DNA of 64,000 nt from Nocardia sienata NBRC 100364 (GCF_001613205.1 NZ_BDBX01000014.1:1-64000); one strand, 5' to 3'. Positions 39,073 through 47,687 are shown, counted from the first letter of the stretch. Notes: generated by a model not told the origin, from the letters alone. Numbers and translations: made by a program.

Positions 39073-39810
39073 ATGTCGGGCACTTATGACGATATCGCGC
39101 TGCTGCGGCGTGGTGAACCGGAAGCGAACGGACACGACCAAGAGCCGACAGGGGCTGCCACCAGCCCGAAAGCCGACGAGCATGTGCCCATCACCGTCAT
39201 CGAACCGGACGGCTTCGCCCGCGGCGGAATCGTCCTGTTGCACGAGGCCCGGGAGTTCACCGGATCGTTGCTGGAGTTCATGCGCGCCCTCGCCGGCGAA
39301 GGGTGGCTGGTCGTCGCACCCGACCTGTTCCACCGCGCCACCGCGTCGTCGTCCGGGGTGTACGGCGACGAACTCTTCGAGGATTTCGATGCCTGCTTCG
39401 ACTGGCTCACCCACCGCGGCGTCTTCCCGGACTGCATCGGCGTGCTCGGTTTCGACACCGCCGGCACCGCGTCCTTCCTGGTCGCCACCAACCGCCCCGT
39501 CGGCGCCGCGGTGAGTGTCGGCGCCACCGGCATCGCCGCCCCCATCGCCGAACAAGCCGAAGCACTGGTGGTGGCCGCACCACGCCTGCAGGCCCCCTGG
39601 CTGGGCCTGTTCGGCGCCGAGGCGGAGACCTCCGCCGACGACATCGACGCCCTCCGCGATGCCACCGCCACCGCCGCCGTCGCCAGCCTCGTGGTCACCT
39701 ACCCCGGTCAGCTCCACCGCGCCGACCATCCGGGCGGTGAGGAAGACGGCGACGACCTGATCGACTCCCGAACCCGCATCTTCGACTGGTTCGACAGCCA
39801 CCTACGCTGA
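39073..39810 (+). CDS. Dienelactone hydrolase-family protein with Asp at the nucleophile position
   Basis: A 245-residue alpha/beta hydrolase. The N-terminal 40 residues are polar. LLHEAREFTG keeps the DLH Glu, and the C-terminal YPGQLHRADHPGG holds the His. The nucleophile elbow is GFDTAG (126-131), where classical dienelactone hydrolases have G-x-C-x-G-G; Asp128 stands in for Cys. Asp nucleophiles occur in dehalogenases and epoxide hydrolases, so the chemistry may differ or be lost. TACGCT (39061-39066) 6 nt before the ATG suggests a leaderless start. Confidence 0.78.
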   Translation: MSGTYDDIALLRRGEPEANGHDQEPTGAATSPKADEHVPITVIEPDGFARGGIVLLHEAREFTGSLLEFMRALAGEGWLVVAPDLFHRATASSSGVYGDELFEDFDACFDWLTHRGVFPDCIGVLGFDTAGTASFLVATNRPVGAAVSVGATGIAAPIAEQAEALVVAAPRLQAPWLGLFGAEAETSADDIDALRDATATAAVASLVVTYPGQLHRADHPGGEEDGDDLIDSRTRIFDWFDSHLR

Positions 39811-39902
39811 TCTACCAGCCGTTTTGCAGTTTTCCTACAAGCTCGGGTAGCCTTTCTGCTCGGCGGTTCGAAAGGACCGGTGCCCTCGAAGAGAAGGCTC
39901 CA

Positions 39903-39989
39903 GGAGGCGTGCCAGAGCGGCCGAATGGGACTCACTGCTAATGAGTTGTCCCTTCACGGGGACCGGAGGTTCAAATCCTCTCGCCTCCG
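39903..39989 (+). tRNA. tRNA-Ser (anticodon GCT)
   Basis: An 87-nt type II tRNA: acceptor GGAGGCG/CGCCTCC, anticodon loop CTGCTAA on stem ACTCA/TGAGT, long variable arm, T-loop TTCAAAT. CCA is encoded at 39990-39992. Confidence 0.96.
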
Positions 39990-40028
39990 CCACGCCCGGG
40001 AAACCGGGTGACAATTGAATACGTGTAC

Positions 40029-40101
40029 GCGCCCGTAGCTCAACGGATAGAGCATCTGACTACGGATCAGAAGGTTAGGGGTTCGAATCCCTTCGGGCGC
40101 A
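40029..40101 (+). tRNA. tRNA-Arg (anticodon ACG)
   Basis: A 73-nt tRNA: acceptor GCGCCCG/CGGGCGC, anticodon loop CTACGGA, T-loop TTCGAAT. A34 must be deaminated to inosine to read CGC and CGA; the TadA gene is at 47871-48332 in this window. CCA is not encoded. Confidence 0.96.
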
Positions 40102-40105
40102 CAGA

Positions 40106-40145
40106 GATCGGCCTCCGATCCGCGAGAGCGGACCGGAGGCCGATC
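40106..40145 (+). terminator. Hairpin terminator after the tRNA-Ser/tRNA-Arg pair
   Basis: A 12-bp outer stem (40106-40117 with 40134-40145) continues inward as ATCCGC/GCGGAC with one mismatch. It lies 5 bp after tRNA-Arg. The following 275 bp to the next gene hold nothing I can identify. Confidence 0.75.
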
Positions 40146-40421
40146 GGCGTTTCGAGTACATGCACCGGAATCGGATGCCTCGAGGTATCGCTGATCGCAT
40201 AGCCCGTGGCCCTCCGGTATGGGAGTTCCCCTCCGATCCTCCTCCGCGAAAACCTGTTGGCGGACCACGGCGACGGCTGCTACTTTCCGGAGGCCGTGCC
40301 AGAGAACGAGGAGGTGGTATCCGTGAACGCAGTATCGACATGGGTGCTCCCCTCTGGGGTCACGGTCGGGCGATAGGTCGTCCGGGAGCGCCGCTCGAGA
40401 GCACTCCCGAAAGGCCCGACA

Positions 40422-41153
40422 ATGCAATTCACTTCCGAACAACGCCTCGACGACGGCGTCCTCGAACGCGAATTCACCCTCGGTGATATCCCCGGCGTCC
40501 TGTGGACGCCCGAGCCGGCATCCGCACCGGCGCCGCTGATCCTGGTCGGCCACCCCGGCGGACTGCACATGATGCACCCGCGACTGGTGGCGCGAGCCCG
40601 GCACGCTGTGGCGGAGGGCTTCGCCGCAGCCACCATCGAGCTTCCGGGCAGTGGTGACCGGCCCCGGTCCGCCGCCGCCGAGCAGGCTCGCGCCGACCTG
40701 CGCCGGGCGGTGGAGGCCGGTGAGCCGGTCGCCGACGAGATAGTCGACCGGCTCGTCCTCCCACTGGTCGACAAGGCGGTCCCGGAATGGCGGACCGCTC
40801 TGGACGCCCTGCTTTCGCTACCCGGGATCGGCGGCCCGGTCGGGTACTCGGGCGGGGTGATCGCCATCGGCGTCCGGCTGGCGGTGGTCGAACCGCGCAT
40901 CGCGGCCGCGCTGCTGTTCGCCGGGAGCTTCGTGCCCCGCATCATGTTCGAGGAGGCTCGGCAGGTCACCATTCCGCTGCAGGTCCTGCTGCAGTGGGAC
41001 GACGAACACAACGACCGGCAAATGGCCCTGGACCTGTTCGACGCCTTCGGCTCCGAGGAGAAGACGCTGCACGCCAATATGGGCGGGCACACCGGCGTCC
41101 CACAGTTCGAGGGGGACGAGGCGAATCGGTTCTTCGCCCGGCACCTGAAGTGA
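40422..41153 (+). CDS. Alpha/beta hydrolase, dienelactone-hydrolase-like
   Basis: A 243-residue cytosolic alpha/beta hydrolase. The oxyanion segment is GHPGGLHMMHP, the Ser nucleophile is in GYSGGVIAIG (about 142-150), an Asp sits in LQWDDEHND, and the His in NMGGHTGVPQFE. Unlike the neighbour at 39073, the catalytic set looks intact. The substrate is unknown. The ATG at 40422 is the only sensible start; no strong ribosome site is seen. Confidence 0.8.
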   Translation: MQFTSEQRLDDGVLEREFTLGDIPGVLWTPEPASAPAPLILVGHPGGLHMMHPRLVARARHAVAEGFAAATIELPGSGDRPRSAAAEQARADLRRAVEAGEPVADEIVDRLVLPLVDKAVPEWRTALDALLSLPGIGGPVGYSGGVIAIGVRLAVVEPRIAAALLFAGSFVPRIMFEEARQVTIPLQVLLQWDDEHNDRQMALDLFDAFGSEEKTLHANMGGHTGVPQFEGDEANRFFARHLK

Positions 41154-41393
41154 GGCCGGGCCGTCGGGCCGGCAGCGGACATCAGGAGCTGCCGGCAAGG
41201 ATCCCGTCATCGAGGCAGGCCACTGTCCTCCTCGATGGCGGTGGGCGGGAGATGCGCAACCGCCCGATCGCGCCGGTAGCGACCATCGGCGGTGCCGGCC
41301 GGTCGGGGACGGCGCATCTCCGGCTCGACGTCGGTACGGTCTCGCCGGCGTCGGCATGGTGATCTCGATGGCAGGGCGGGACCGACTTGAAAC

Positions 41394-41441
41394 GGAACGG
41401 AATGTTCCGCTATGGTTTGAACGGAAGAGATCATTCCGTTC
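41394..41441. promoter_or_regulatory. Two inverted-repeat operators before the epoxide-hydrolase-like gene
   Basis: Site 1 is GGAAC-N5-GTTCC (41394-41408). Site 2 is GAACGGAA-N7-TTCCGTTC (41419-41441). They share the GGAACGGAA element and lie 13-61 bp before the ATG, overlapping the likely promoter. The ribosome site AAAGGAG (41443-41449) follows. The 240 bp before them hold only a 10-bp inverted repeat (41248-41257 with 41312-41321). A TetR- or MarR-like repressor encoded elsewhere is the likely ligand. Confidence 0.65.
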
Positions 41442-41454
41442 CAAAGGAGATGCC

Positions 41455-42561
41455 ATGTCCACCATTCACCCCTTCGTTGTCGACGTTCCGCAGGCGGAAG
41501 TGGAAGATCTGCGCGAGCGGTTGACCCGGGCGCGCTGGACGCCCGCCCTGCCGGGCGCGAGCTGGAGCCGCGGCGTCCCGGTGGATTATCTCCGCGAGTT
41601 GGCCGACTACTGGAGGGACGAATTCGACTGGCGCGCGGCCGAAGCGGAACTGAACAGGTGGCCGCAGTTCACCACCGAGATCGACGGTCAGCGGATCCAC
41701 TTCAAGCACCTCCGCAATGAGCGTCCAGAGGCGAAAGCGCTGCTGCTACTGCACGACAATCCCGGTGGCGCAATGGGTTTACTCGATGTGATCGAGCCGC
41801 TCTCGCGAGACTTCCACCTGGTGATCCCGTTCATGCCCGGTTTCGGGTTCTCCACCCCGCTGTCCGATACCGGCTGGACCGTGCCGCGGACCGCGTCGGC
41901 ATTCGCGGAGTTGATGACACGGTTGGGCTACGAGCGGTTCGGCGCCCACGGTGGCGGCGGCGGCGCGAACCTGTCGCTCGAGATGGGCCGCCAAGTGCCG
42001 GACCGGCTGATCGGCCTGCACGTCAACGCCTACGTCGCGATGCCGGACGAGAACGTCGACGGACTCAGCGCTGACGAACAACGGCGGATGGCGGCGATCG
42101 ACACGTTCATGCGGGACGGAATCGGGTTCAACATCATCATGTCGACCAGGCCGCAGACCATCGCGCACGGTCTCAACGACTCGCCGATCGGGTTGCTGGC
42201 CTGGATGGTGGAGAAGTTCAAGGAATGGAGCGATCCGAAGGCCGACCTGCCCGAACAGGCGATCTCCAGGGACCGGATGCTCACCGATGTCAGCGTCCAG
42301 TGGTTCACCGCCACATCGGGTTCGATCGCGCAGACCTACAATGACCTGGCCCACGACCCAGCGGCCTGGGCGCCCAAGCCGCAGGTGACCGTGCCGACCG
42401 CGTTCGCCGTCGCGGCGGGCGATGTCACCGTCCGCCGTTTCGCCGACCGCGACACCACGGTCGCCCGCTGGACCGAGATCGACGCGGCCGGCGCATACCT
42501 CGCCCTCGAACAACCCGCTCTTCTGGCCGACGATATCCGCGTCTTCTTCGGCGACCGGTGA
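41455..42561 (+). CDS. Epoxide hydrolase-family protein lacking catalytic residues (likely pseudoenzyme)
   Basis: A 368-residue protein with the epoxide hydrolase N-terminal domain (about 1-110) and alpha/beta hydrolase core. The nucleophile elbow HGGDWG of active enzymes is HGGGGG here (165-170), so the Asp nucleophile is Gly168. The HGWP oxyanion motif is HDNP (100-103). The catalytic His of GGHFAALEQP is Ala347 in AGAYLALEQP. The frame is otherwise intact, with normal codon use and a good ribosome site, so this is a maintained protein. A binding or sensing role is inferred. Two operators precede it. Confidence 0.85.
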   Translation: MSTIHPFVVDVPQAEVEDLRERLTRARWTPALPGASWSRGVPVDYLRELADYWRDEFDWRAAEAELNRWPQFTTEIDGQRIHFKHLRNERPEAKALLLLHDNPGGAMGLLDVIEPLSRDFHLVIPFMPGFGFSTPLSDTGWTVPRTASAFAELMTRLGYERFGAHGGGGGANLSLEMGRQVPDRLIGLHVNAYVAMPDENVDGLSADEQRRMAAIDTFMRDGIGFNIIMSTRPQTIAHGLNDSPIGLLAWMVEKFKEWSDPKADLPEQAISRDRMLTDVSVQWFTATSGSIAQTYNDLAHDPAAWAPKPQVTVPTAFAVAAGDVTVRRFADRDTTVARWTEIDAAGAYLALEQPALLADDIRVFFGDR

Positions 42562-42708
42562 GCTGAAGAGTTGATCACCCCCCGCGCACCGCATCGAGTA
42601 CGCACCGGATTGCGACAACTCCCGCATCCGAGATAACGAAGCGAGAAAGTGGTTATACCGGCGGCGAGGACCGAAGCCACGACAACCCGGAGCCGGGAGG
42701 ACACAGAC

Positions 42709-43014
42709 ATGAGCGGCAGCGACAACTATCTGTCCGATCTGGGACCCGAGGAACTGCTCGGCCACCGCGACGACCTGACCGCTGTGCGCGACCGCTTGGT
42801 CGAACTGGGCGCGGCCGATGTGGCGACGGAACTCGACCAAGTCCTGTCCGCGATCGCCGACTATCACGAGCTCGATATCGAGAACTACCGTGCGCAGGTC
42901 GAGCGGCGCATGGCCAAGATCGCGGACGTGCTTCGAGCCGTCGAGCGGGAGAACTCCGGTGACGGCCGGCAGCTCGAGGAGGCGATCACCCGCTATCGCA
43001 CCGGCATCGACTGA
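42709..43014 (+). CDS. Small helical protein, unknown function
   Basis: A 101-residue acidic, Leu-rich protein, almost entirely helical, with heptad-like spacing from about 25 to 80. It has no TM helix and no signal. The ATG at 42709 is preceded by GGGAGGACACAGAC. I do not recognise the family. It is followed by a permease gene on the same strand after 109 bp. Confidence 0.62.
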   Translation: MSGSDNYLSDLGPEELLGHRDDLTAVRDRLVELGAADVATELDQVLSAIADYHELDIENYRAQVERRMAKIADVLRAVERENSGDGRQLEEAITRYRTGID

Positions 43015-43123
43015 GCGGGGCGTGCGGTCCGGTCGGGTAGCGGAGGCGCCGATCGCGGCATAGGTTGCGAATCGGCCTGTCGGTTGCCCGAGCTGTCGAC
43101 TCGGCGTTCTGCTAGGAGAAGTT

Positions 43124-44431
43124 GTGGCCGAGCGATCGTCTACTCCGGATCATCCACAGGGAAAGTTCCCCGGCGGGCTGCGCAGGCGGCTCGGGCTCTC
43201 CGACGCGGTGGTGATCGGATTGGGTTCGATGCTCGGTGCGGGGATCTTCGCCGCGCTCGGGCCGGCCGCGCGCGCGGCAGGGGCCGGGCTCCTGGCCGGG
43301 CTGGTGGTCGCGGCGGTGATCGCCTACTGCAACGCCACCTCGTCGGCTCGGCTGGCGGCGCGGTATCCGGTTTCCGGCGGCACCTATGTGTACGGGCGGG
43401 AGCGGCTCGGGGAGTTCTGGGGGTTCGCGGCCGGCTGGAGTTTCGTGGTCGGCAAAACCGCCTCGTGCGCGGCCATGGCGCTGACCGTGGGCGCCTATGT
43501 GTGGCCGGACCGGGCACATGCCGTCGCCGTCGCCGCCGTGGTGACGATGACCGCCGTCAACTACCGCGGGGTGGAGAAATCGGCCTTGCTGACCCGGATT
43601 GTGGTAGCTGTCGTGCTGGGCGTGCTGGCCGCTGTGGTGGTGGCCGCCTTCACCACCGGGCACGCCGATACCGAGCGGCTCGTGTTCGACACGGAGGTGA
43701 CCGTCGGCGGGATCCTCCGGTCCGCCGGACTGCTGTTCTTCGCGTTCGCCGGGTACGCGCGGATCGCCACTCTGGCAGAGGAAGTACGCGATCCCTCGCG
43801 CACGATCCCGCGGGCGATTCCACTCGCGCTGGCCATCACCCTGGCCGTCTACACAGTGGTCGCGGTGGCCGCGCTCGGCGTGCTCGGTCCCCAGCGGCTG
43901 GCCGGCGCGACCGCACCCCTTTCGCAGGTCGTGCAGGTCACCGGCGTGGCCTGGCTCGAACCCGTGGTCCGCGCCGGTGCCGCCGCGGCGGCGCTCGGCT
44001 CGCTGCTCGCCTTGACCCTGGGGGTCTCGCGCACCGTGCTGGCCATGGCACGCGATCGGTATCTGCCGCAAGCGCTCTCGGCGGTGCACTCCCGGTTCGG
44101 GGTGCCGCACCGCGCCGAGATCGGTGTCGGAGTGCTCGTCGCGGTGGTCGCCGCGACCGCCGATGTAGGTTCGGCCATCGGTTTCTCCTCCTTCGGCGTG
44201 CTCCTGTACTACGCCGTCGCGAACGCCTCGGCCTGGACGCTGACCGCGGCCGAGAACCGGCCACCGCGCGTGATTCCTGTTCTCGGTCTGCTCGGATGCC
44301 TGGTGCTGGCCTTCACTCTGCCTTGGACGGCGGTGGCAACCGGTGTGGCCGCTACCGCTATGGGAGTGACCGTCTACGTGATTCGTGCCAGGGCACGGCG
44401 CCGGGCGTCCGGCAACGGCGCCGCATCCTGA
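43124..44431 (+). CDS. APC-superfamily amino acid permease
   Basis: A 435-residue secondary transporter with about 12 TM helices. TM1 carries the unwound GLGSMLGAGIFAALG motif typical of the APC family, and TM6 carries GLLFFAFAGYARIATLAEEVRDPSRTIP. It probably imports an amino acid or amine with protons. The GTG at 43124 has AGGAGA 7 nt upstream. No associated enzyme suggests a substrate. Confidence 0.88.
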   Translation: MAERSSTPDHPQGKFPGGLRRRLGLSDAVVIGLGSMLGAGIFAALGPAARAAGAGLLAGLVVAAVIAYCNATSSARLAARYPVSGGTYVYGRERLGEFWGFAAGWSFVVGKTASCAAMALTVGAYVWPDRAHAVAVAAVVTMTAVNYRGVEKSALLTRIVVAVVLGVLAAVVVAAFTTGHADTERLVFDTEVTVGGILRSAGLLFFAFAGYARIATLAEEVRDPSRTIPRAIPLALAITLAVYTVVAVAALGVLGPQRLAGATAPLSQVVQVTGVAWLEPVVRAGAAAAALGSLLALTLGVSRTVLAMARDRYLPQALSAVHSRFGVPHRAEIGVGVLVAVVAATADVGSAIGFSSFGVLLYYAVANASAWTLTAAENRPPRVIPVLGLLGCLVLAFTLPWTAVATGVAATAMGVTVYVIRARARRRASGNGAAS

Positions 44432-44491
44432 CGGCGGTCCCACCAGAAACACGCTCGCCGGGCCGGACGCCGTGTTCCGGCGATGCCGGAG

Positions 44492-45340
44492 TCAGGCCGG
44501 GAGCCGCTTTCCGTTCCGTACCCACCCCTGGGCGACATCGCCGAGATTCCACCAGCGCACGTGCCGCTCGTCCACCGATTCCAGCGACCAACCGGCGGCG
44601 AGCCGAGCGAAGAAAGCGTCGTCGCCGGTCTTGCCGCCCTGGGGTTCGCCCACGTAGATCAGGCGCCGACCGCCGCGGGACTCGAAGAGTTCCAGTGCGG
44701 CCGACGCCATTCGATCGCCCCAGCCCGGCGGCCAGCACAGGAACAGGACCGATTCTTCGGCCAACCCGGCCGCGAACCCCTCGGCGGCACCGACCGGGAA
44801 CCATACGGCCGGGTTTCCGGCGCTGCCGGGAAAAGATACGTTCACCGTGGTATCCGGGGGCGCGGAGTCGAACGCCGTCACCGCGACGCCCCGGTCGGCG
44901 AGCAGTTTCGCCCAGTAGCCGCGCCCAGCCCCCAACTCGACCAGGGGGCGTCCCGCGCCGAAGGCCACGATCCAGTCGAGCGTCTCCGGTGCCGGGATCG
45001 CGTAGGCGTACGCGGCCTGCAGGATCGTCTGGGCGAAGCCCAGCCGCACGCTCCCTCGCGGGTTGCCGCCGTCGACGACCCGCCGGTCGCTCGCGGATCC
45101 GACGGCCGGGCCGACGATATCCCAGTACGGATTACCCGACTCGGTTTCGCCTCCGGTCATGTAGTGCACGAACCGCAGGTCGAAAGCCGCATCGGCATGC
45201 GGATCGCCGGTCCCGTCGAACAGCGGCGCGGTGGACAGGTACTCGGCGACCTTCGGGTATTCGGTCCGCAACCGGGCCTCGTCGTCGAGCAACGCGGCCA
45301 ATTCGGTTCGGCGTTCGGGCGTCAGGACGAGAGCGGTCAT
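44492..45340 (-). CDS. SAM-dependent methyltransferase-like protein
   Basis: A 282-residue protein with motif I LVELGAGRGYWAKLLADRG (about 142-160), an acidic strand-2 end in VTAFDSAPP, and the later LFLCWPPGWGDRM segment. The N-terminal 120 residues are mostly helical and contain ILQAAYAYAIPAPETLDW. It resembles a group of uncharacterised fungal and actinobacterial Rossmann methyltransferase-like proteins. The substrate is unknown. Confidence 0.75.
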   Translation of the reverse strand: MTALVLTPERRTELAALLDDEARLRTEYPKVAEYLSTAPLFDGTGDPHADAAFDLRFVHYMTGGETESGNPYWDIVGPAVGSASDRRVVDGGNPRGSVRLGFAQTILQAAYAYAIPAPETLDWIVAFGAGRPLVELGAGRGYWAKLLADRGVAVTAFDSAPPDTTVNVSFPGSAGNPAVWFPVGAAEGFAAGLAEESVLFLCWPPGWGDRMASAALELFESRGGRRLIYVGEPQGGKTGDDAFFARLAAGWSLESVDERHVRWWNLGDVAQGWVRNGKRLPA

Positions 45341-45455
45341 AGCTTCGATTCTCCAGGGCGCCGCGCGCCCGCCGGCGAATTCCGCCGTCCGCGCCGAAAC
45401 CGTGACGCTGCCGCTACCGGAGCCGGCAGAGAACCCGCCGCCGCGCGACCGGGAA

Positions 45456-45992
45456 CTACGGCGTCGACTCCACCGGCGCGGACAATTCCCGCATGGCCCG
45501 GCAGATGGTGGCATGGATATCGGACTCTTCGGTCACCGCCTCGGGGTCCCAGGTCGGTTCCGGCGCGTTTTCGATCGCGGGCCCGAACAGCCACCACACA
45601 TTGCTCCACGGATCGATGAAGCGGGCGAGGGAGGAAGCGCCGTAGAAGGGTGTGGTCTCGGTGATGATCCGCGCCCCCCGCGCCGCGGCCCGCCGCAGTA
45701 TCTCGTCGCAGTCGGCCACATTGACCTGGAGCAGGGCGGGAGTGAACACCCAGTCGGGTTTGGAGTCCACCACCATCAGGCACGAATCGCCGATCCGCAC
45801 CTCCGCGTGGATCAGCAGGCCGTCGGTGTCGACCGCGTGCGCCTGCGGGGTCTGGGCTGCGTCGAACACCGCGCCGAGGAACTCGATGAAGGCCCGGGCG
45901 CCGCCGGGCCCCTTGACCGCGGCGAAAGCGTTTAGGCTGCCGTAACCGTTGCCGAGCTCGGACACAGGGCTGATCAGAGGTGGAGTGGTCAT
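45456..45992 (-). CDS. VOC-family (glyoxalase-like) protein
   Basis: A 178-residue protein with a glyoxalase/bleomycin-resistance fold: FIEFLGAVFDAAQT, AEVRIGDSCLMVVDS and FIDPWSNVWWLFGPAI are typical. One metal-ligand-like Glu and His are visible (HAEVRIG), but a full ligand set cannot be confirmed. The ATG at 45992 (MTTPPLISPV) is chosen. It lies 66 bp from the TetR gene, which ends nearby on the same strand. Confidence 0.78.
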   Translation of the reverse strand: MTTPPLISPVSELGNGYGSLNAFAAVKGPGGARAFIEFLGAVFDAAQTPQAHAVDTDGLLIHAEVRIGDSCLMVVDSKPDWVFTPALLQVNVADCDEILRRAAARGARIITETTPFYGASSLARFIDPWSNVWWLFGPAIENAPEPTWDPEAVTEESDIHATICRAMRELSAPVESTP

Positions 45993-46058
45993 GGCGCGAG
46001 CATGACATCGGTTGCGGTCAGAAGCTGTCCGCTGCACCGCCGCCGGGCGGCCCGGCCC

Positions 46059-46670
46059 TCACTGGCCGGAGGCAACGATGGGAACCACGTAGGCGCGGGC
46101 GAATTCGTCGAGCTGCTCGTCGGATTCCAGAGGCACCAGGCCCGACGGACAGAGGATGAACGAGTGCACCAGCCGGCACGCCACTTCCGCGCGGTTCAGC
46201 AGATCGGCGGGTTCGGTGAACAGCCCGGCGTCCGCGGCGCGGCACAGGGCGGTATGGGCGGCCGCCACCGACATGGCGAAGACCGGGCCGCCCTCCACGG
46301 TCAGTTTTTCCAGAATGCGTTCCGGTTCGACGGTCAGCATGCGCTTGACCAGCGGATGATCCCGCCATCGCGTGACGACTGTCACAAAGATATCGGCGAT
46401 CAGGTCGGCCAGAGAGGAGTGTCGGGTAGAGATGGCGTCGACCTCGATGAGGACCGCGGCTACCTCTCGGCTCACGACCGCCTGCACCACATCATCGCGG
46501 GAACCGACCCGGCGATATATGGTGACGCGGTCGACACCGGCCTGCCTGGCGATGTCTTCGATGGTCGTCTTCTTGACGCCGAACTCGCTGAATCTGATCA
46601 ACGCCGCGTCCAGAATGCGAGCCTCGATACCGTCCTGCAGTCCGGGTGACGATGTATACGCGGCGGACAT
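46059..46670 (-). CDS. TetR-family transcriptional regulator
   Basis: A 203-residue repressor. HTH: ILDAALIRFSEFGVKKTTIEDIARQAGVD with recognition helix VTIYRRVGSRDDVV. It is divergent from the reductase gene, and the 174-bp gap holds AT-rich palindromes that look like its operator. It probably controls itself and the reductase. Confidence 0.88.
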   Translation of the reverse strand: MSAAYTSSPGLQDGIEARILDAALIRFSEFGVKKTTIEDIARQAGVDRVTIYRRVGSRDDVVQAVVSREVAAVLIEVDAISTRHSSLADLIADIFVTVVTRWRDHPLVKRMLTVEPERILEKLTVEGGPVFAMSVAAAHTALCRAADAGLFTEPADLLNRAEVACRLVHSFILCPSGLVPLESDEQLDEFARAYVVPIVASGQ

Positions 46671-46721
46671 GCAGTTAACGCTAGCAAGTACCGCGTGAGC
46701 GCAAACACCTATCGGGCACTC

Positions 46722-46754
46722 GCAATATTGCAACATTGCTATTAATAATGTTGC
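46722..46754. promoter_or_regulatory. AT-rich palindromic operators in the TetR/reductase gap
   Basis: GCAATATTGC (46722-46731) is a perfect 10-bp palindrome. It overlaps GCAACATT-N9-AATGTTGC (46730-46737 with 46747-46754). The A/T density contrasts sharply with the surrounding DNA. The site lies 52 bp from the TetR start and 91 bp from the reductase start. Confidence 0.6.
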
Positions 46755-46844
46755 GATGTAGATTCGCCGAATGGTGCAGACCAGCCGAGCAGTCGCTTGT
46801 TCCATCCTGGTGCGTCGTACGTCCCGACTATCGGGAGTCAACTG

Positions 46845-47651
46845 ATGGGCACCCAGGTACCGGCGCGCGGTTTCCAGATGATCGGCACGGCCGTGGACGT
46901 CTGCCGGTCGATATTCGTCGCCCACCGGCCCGCCTCCCTGCTGCCGCACTCGAAGGTGCTCTGCCACAGCGGTTTCAACCGCAGGCTCGTGGTCGCCGCG
47001 ATCCGGCGCAAGGCCGTCGATGTGGTGACCGTGGTCCTGGTGGATCCCGACGGCGATCCGTTACCCGCCTGGCTACCGGGCGCCCACCTGGAACTGGCCC
47101 TGCCGTCCGGGCGCCGCCGCCAGTACTCGCTGTGCGGTGATCCCCGCGACCGATCCGCCTACCGCATCGCCGTCCGGCTCATGCCGCACGGCAACGGCGG
47201 CTCGATCGAAATCCACGAAAGCCTCCGCAGCGGCGACGCGTTGCGGGTTTACGGCCCCCGGCACACCTTCCCGTTCATCGACGCGCAGGAATATCTCTTC
47301 GTCGCCGGCGGCATGGGGATCACCCCCATTCTTCCCATGGCCCAGGCAGCCGGCCGGCGTGGCAAACTCGTCTATACCGGACGCAGCCGGGAGTCGATGC
47401 CCTTCCTCGACCGGGTCCCCGGCGCGGTCATCCGTCCGGACGACGAGTACGGGGCTCCGGATATGGAGGAGATCCTCGCCCGCGCGAACCCCCATACGGC
47501 CGTTTATGTCTGCGGCCCCACTTCCATGCAGGAGGCGGCCGCACGCGCCCTGCCGCGGGTGAACCCCACCTGCACACTGCATCTGGAACGCTGCCCGGCG
47601 ACGCGAACCACCCCGGGCCCCGAAGCGGTGCCGTCCCGACCGTCCCACTGA
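46845..47651 (+). CDS. Oxygenase-reductase-type flavoprotein lacking the 2Fe-2S domain
   Basis: A 268-residue ferredoxin reductase-like protein. FMN/FAD-binding segment RRQYSLCGDPRD, and the NAD domain with AGGMGITPILPMAQ and YVCGPTSMQEAA. Phthalate-dioxygenase-reductase relatives continue after this point into a plant-type [2Fe-2S] ferredoxin domain; here the frame stops about 50 residues after the nucleotide domain, so that domain is absent. The partner electron acceptor is unknown. The ATG at 46845 has GGGAG 7 nt upstream. It is controlled, presumably, by the divergent TetR. Confidence 0.8.
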   Translation: MGTQVPARGFQMIGTAVDVCRSIFVAHRPASLLPHSKVLCHSGFNRRLVVAAIRRKAVDVVTVVLVDPDGDPLPAWLPGAHLELALPSGRRRQYSLCGDPRDRSAYRIAVRLMPHGNGGSIEIHESLRSGDALRVYGPRHTFPFIDAQEYLFVAGGMGITPILPMAQAAGRRGKLVYTGRSRESMPFLDRVPGAVIRPDDEYGAPDMEEILARANPHTAVYVCGPTSMQEAAARALPRVNPTCTLHLERCPATRTTPGPEAVPSRPSH

Positions 47652-47655
47652 AAAA

Positions 47656-47683
47656 AGCCCCTCACCTGCGAAGGCGAGGGGCT
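47656..47683 (-). terminator. Rho-independent terminator of tRNA-Ser(CGA)
   Basis: AGCCCCTC/GAGGGGCT stem (47656-47663 with 47676-47683), with an inner CCT/AGG stem. On the minus strand it is followed by T6, a classic intrinsic terminator. The hairpin also lies just after the stop of the convergent reductase gene. Confidence 0.85.
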
Positions 47684-47687
47684 GAAG

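Noticed and set aside
36423..39089. An 888-codon open frame on the + strand
   Set aside because: It is Arg/Pro/His-rich out-of-frame translation antisense to pat and out of frame with the Ag85-like gene; both real genes have clear family motifs.
41248..41321. Attenuator or small RNA from the GGAGATGCGC/GCGCATCTCC inverted repeat
   Set aside because: The loop is over 50 nt, no promoter or T-run is visible, and the arms are only 10 bp.
43084..45342. A 752-codon + frame across the permease and methyltransferase genes
   Set aside because: Arg-rich frame-shifted translation; both underlying genes are clear in other frames.
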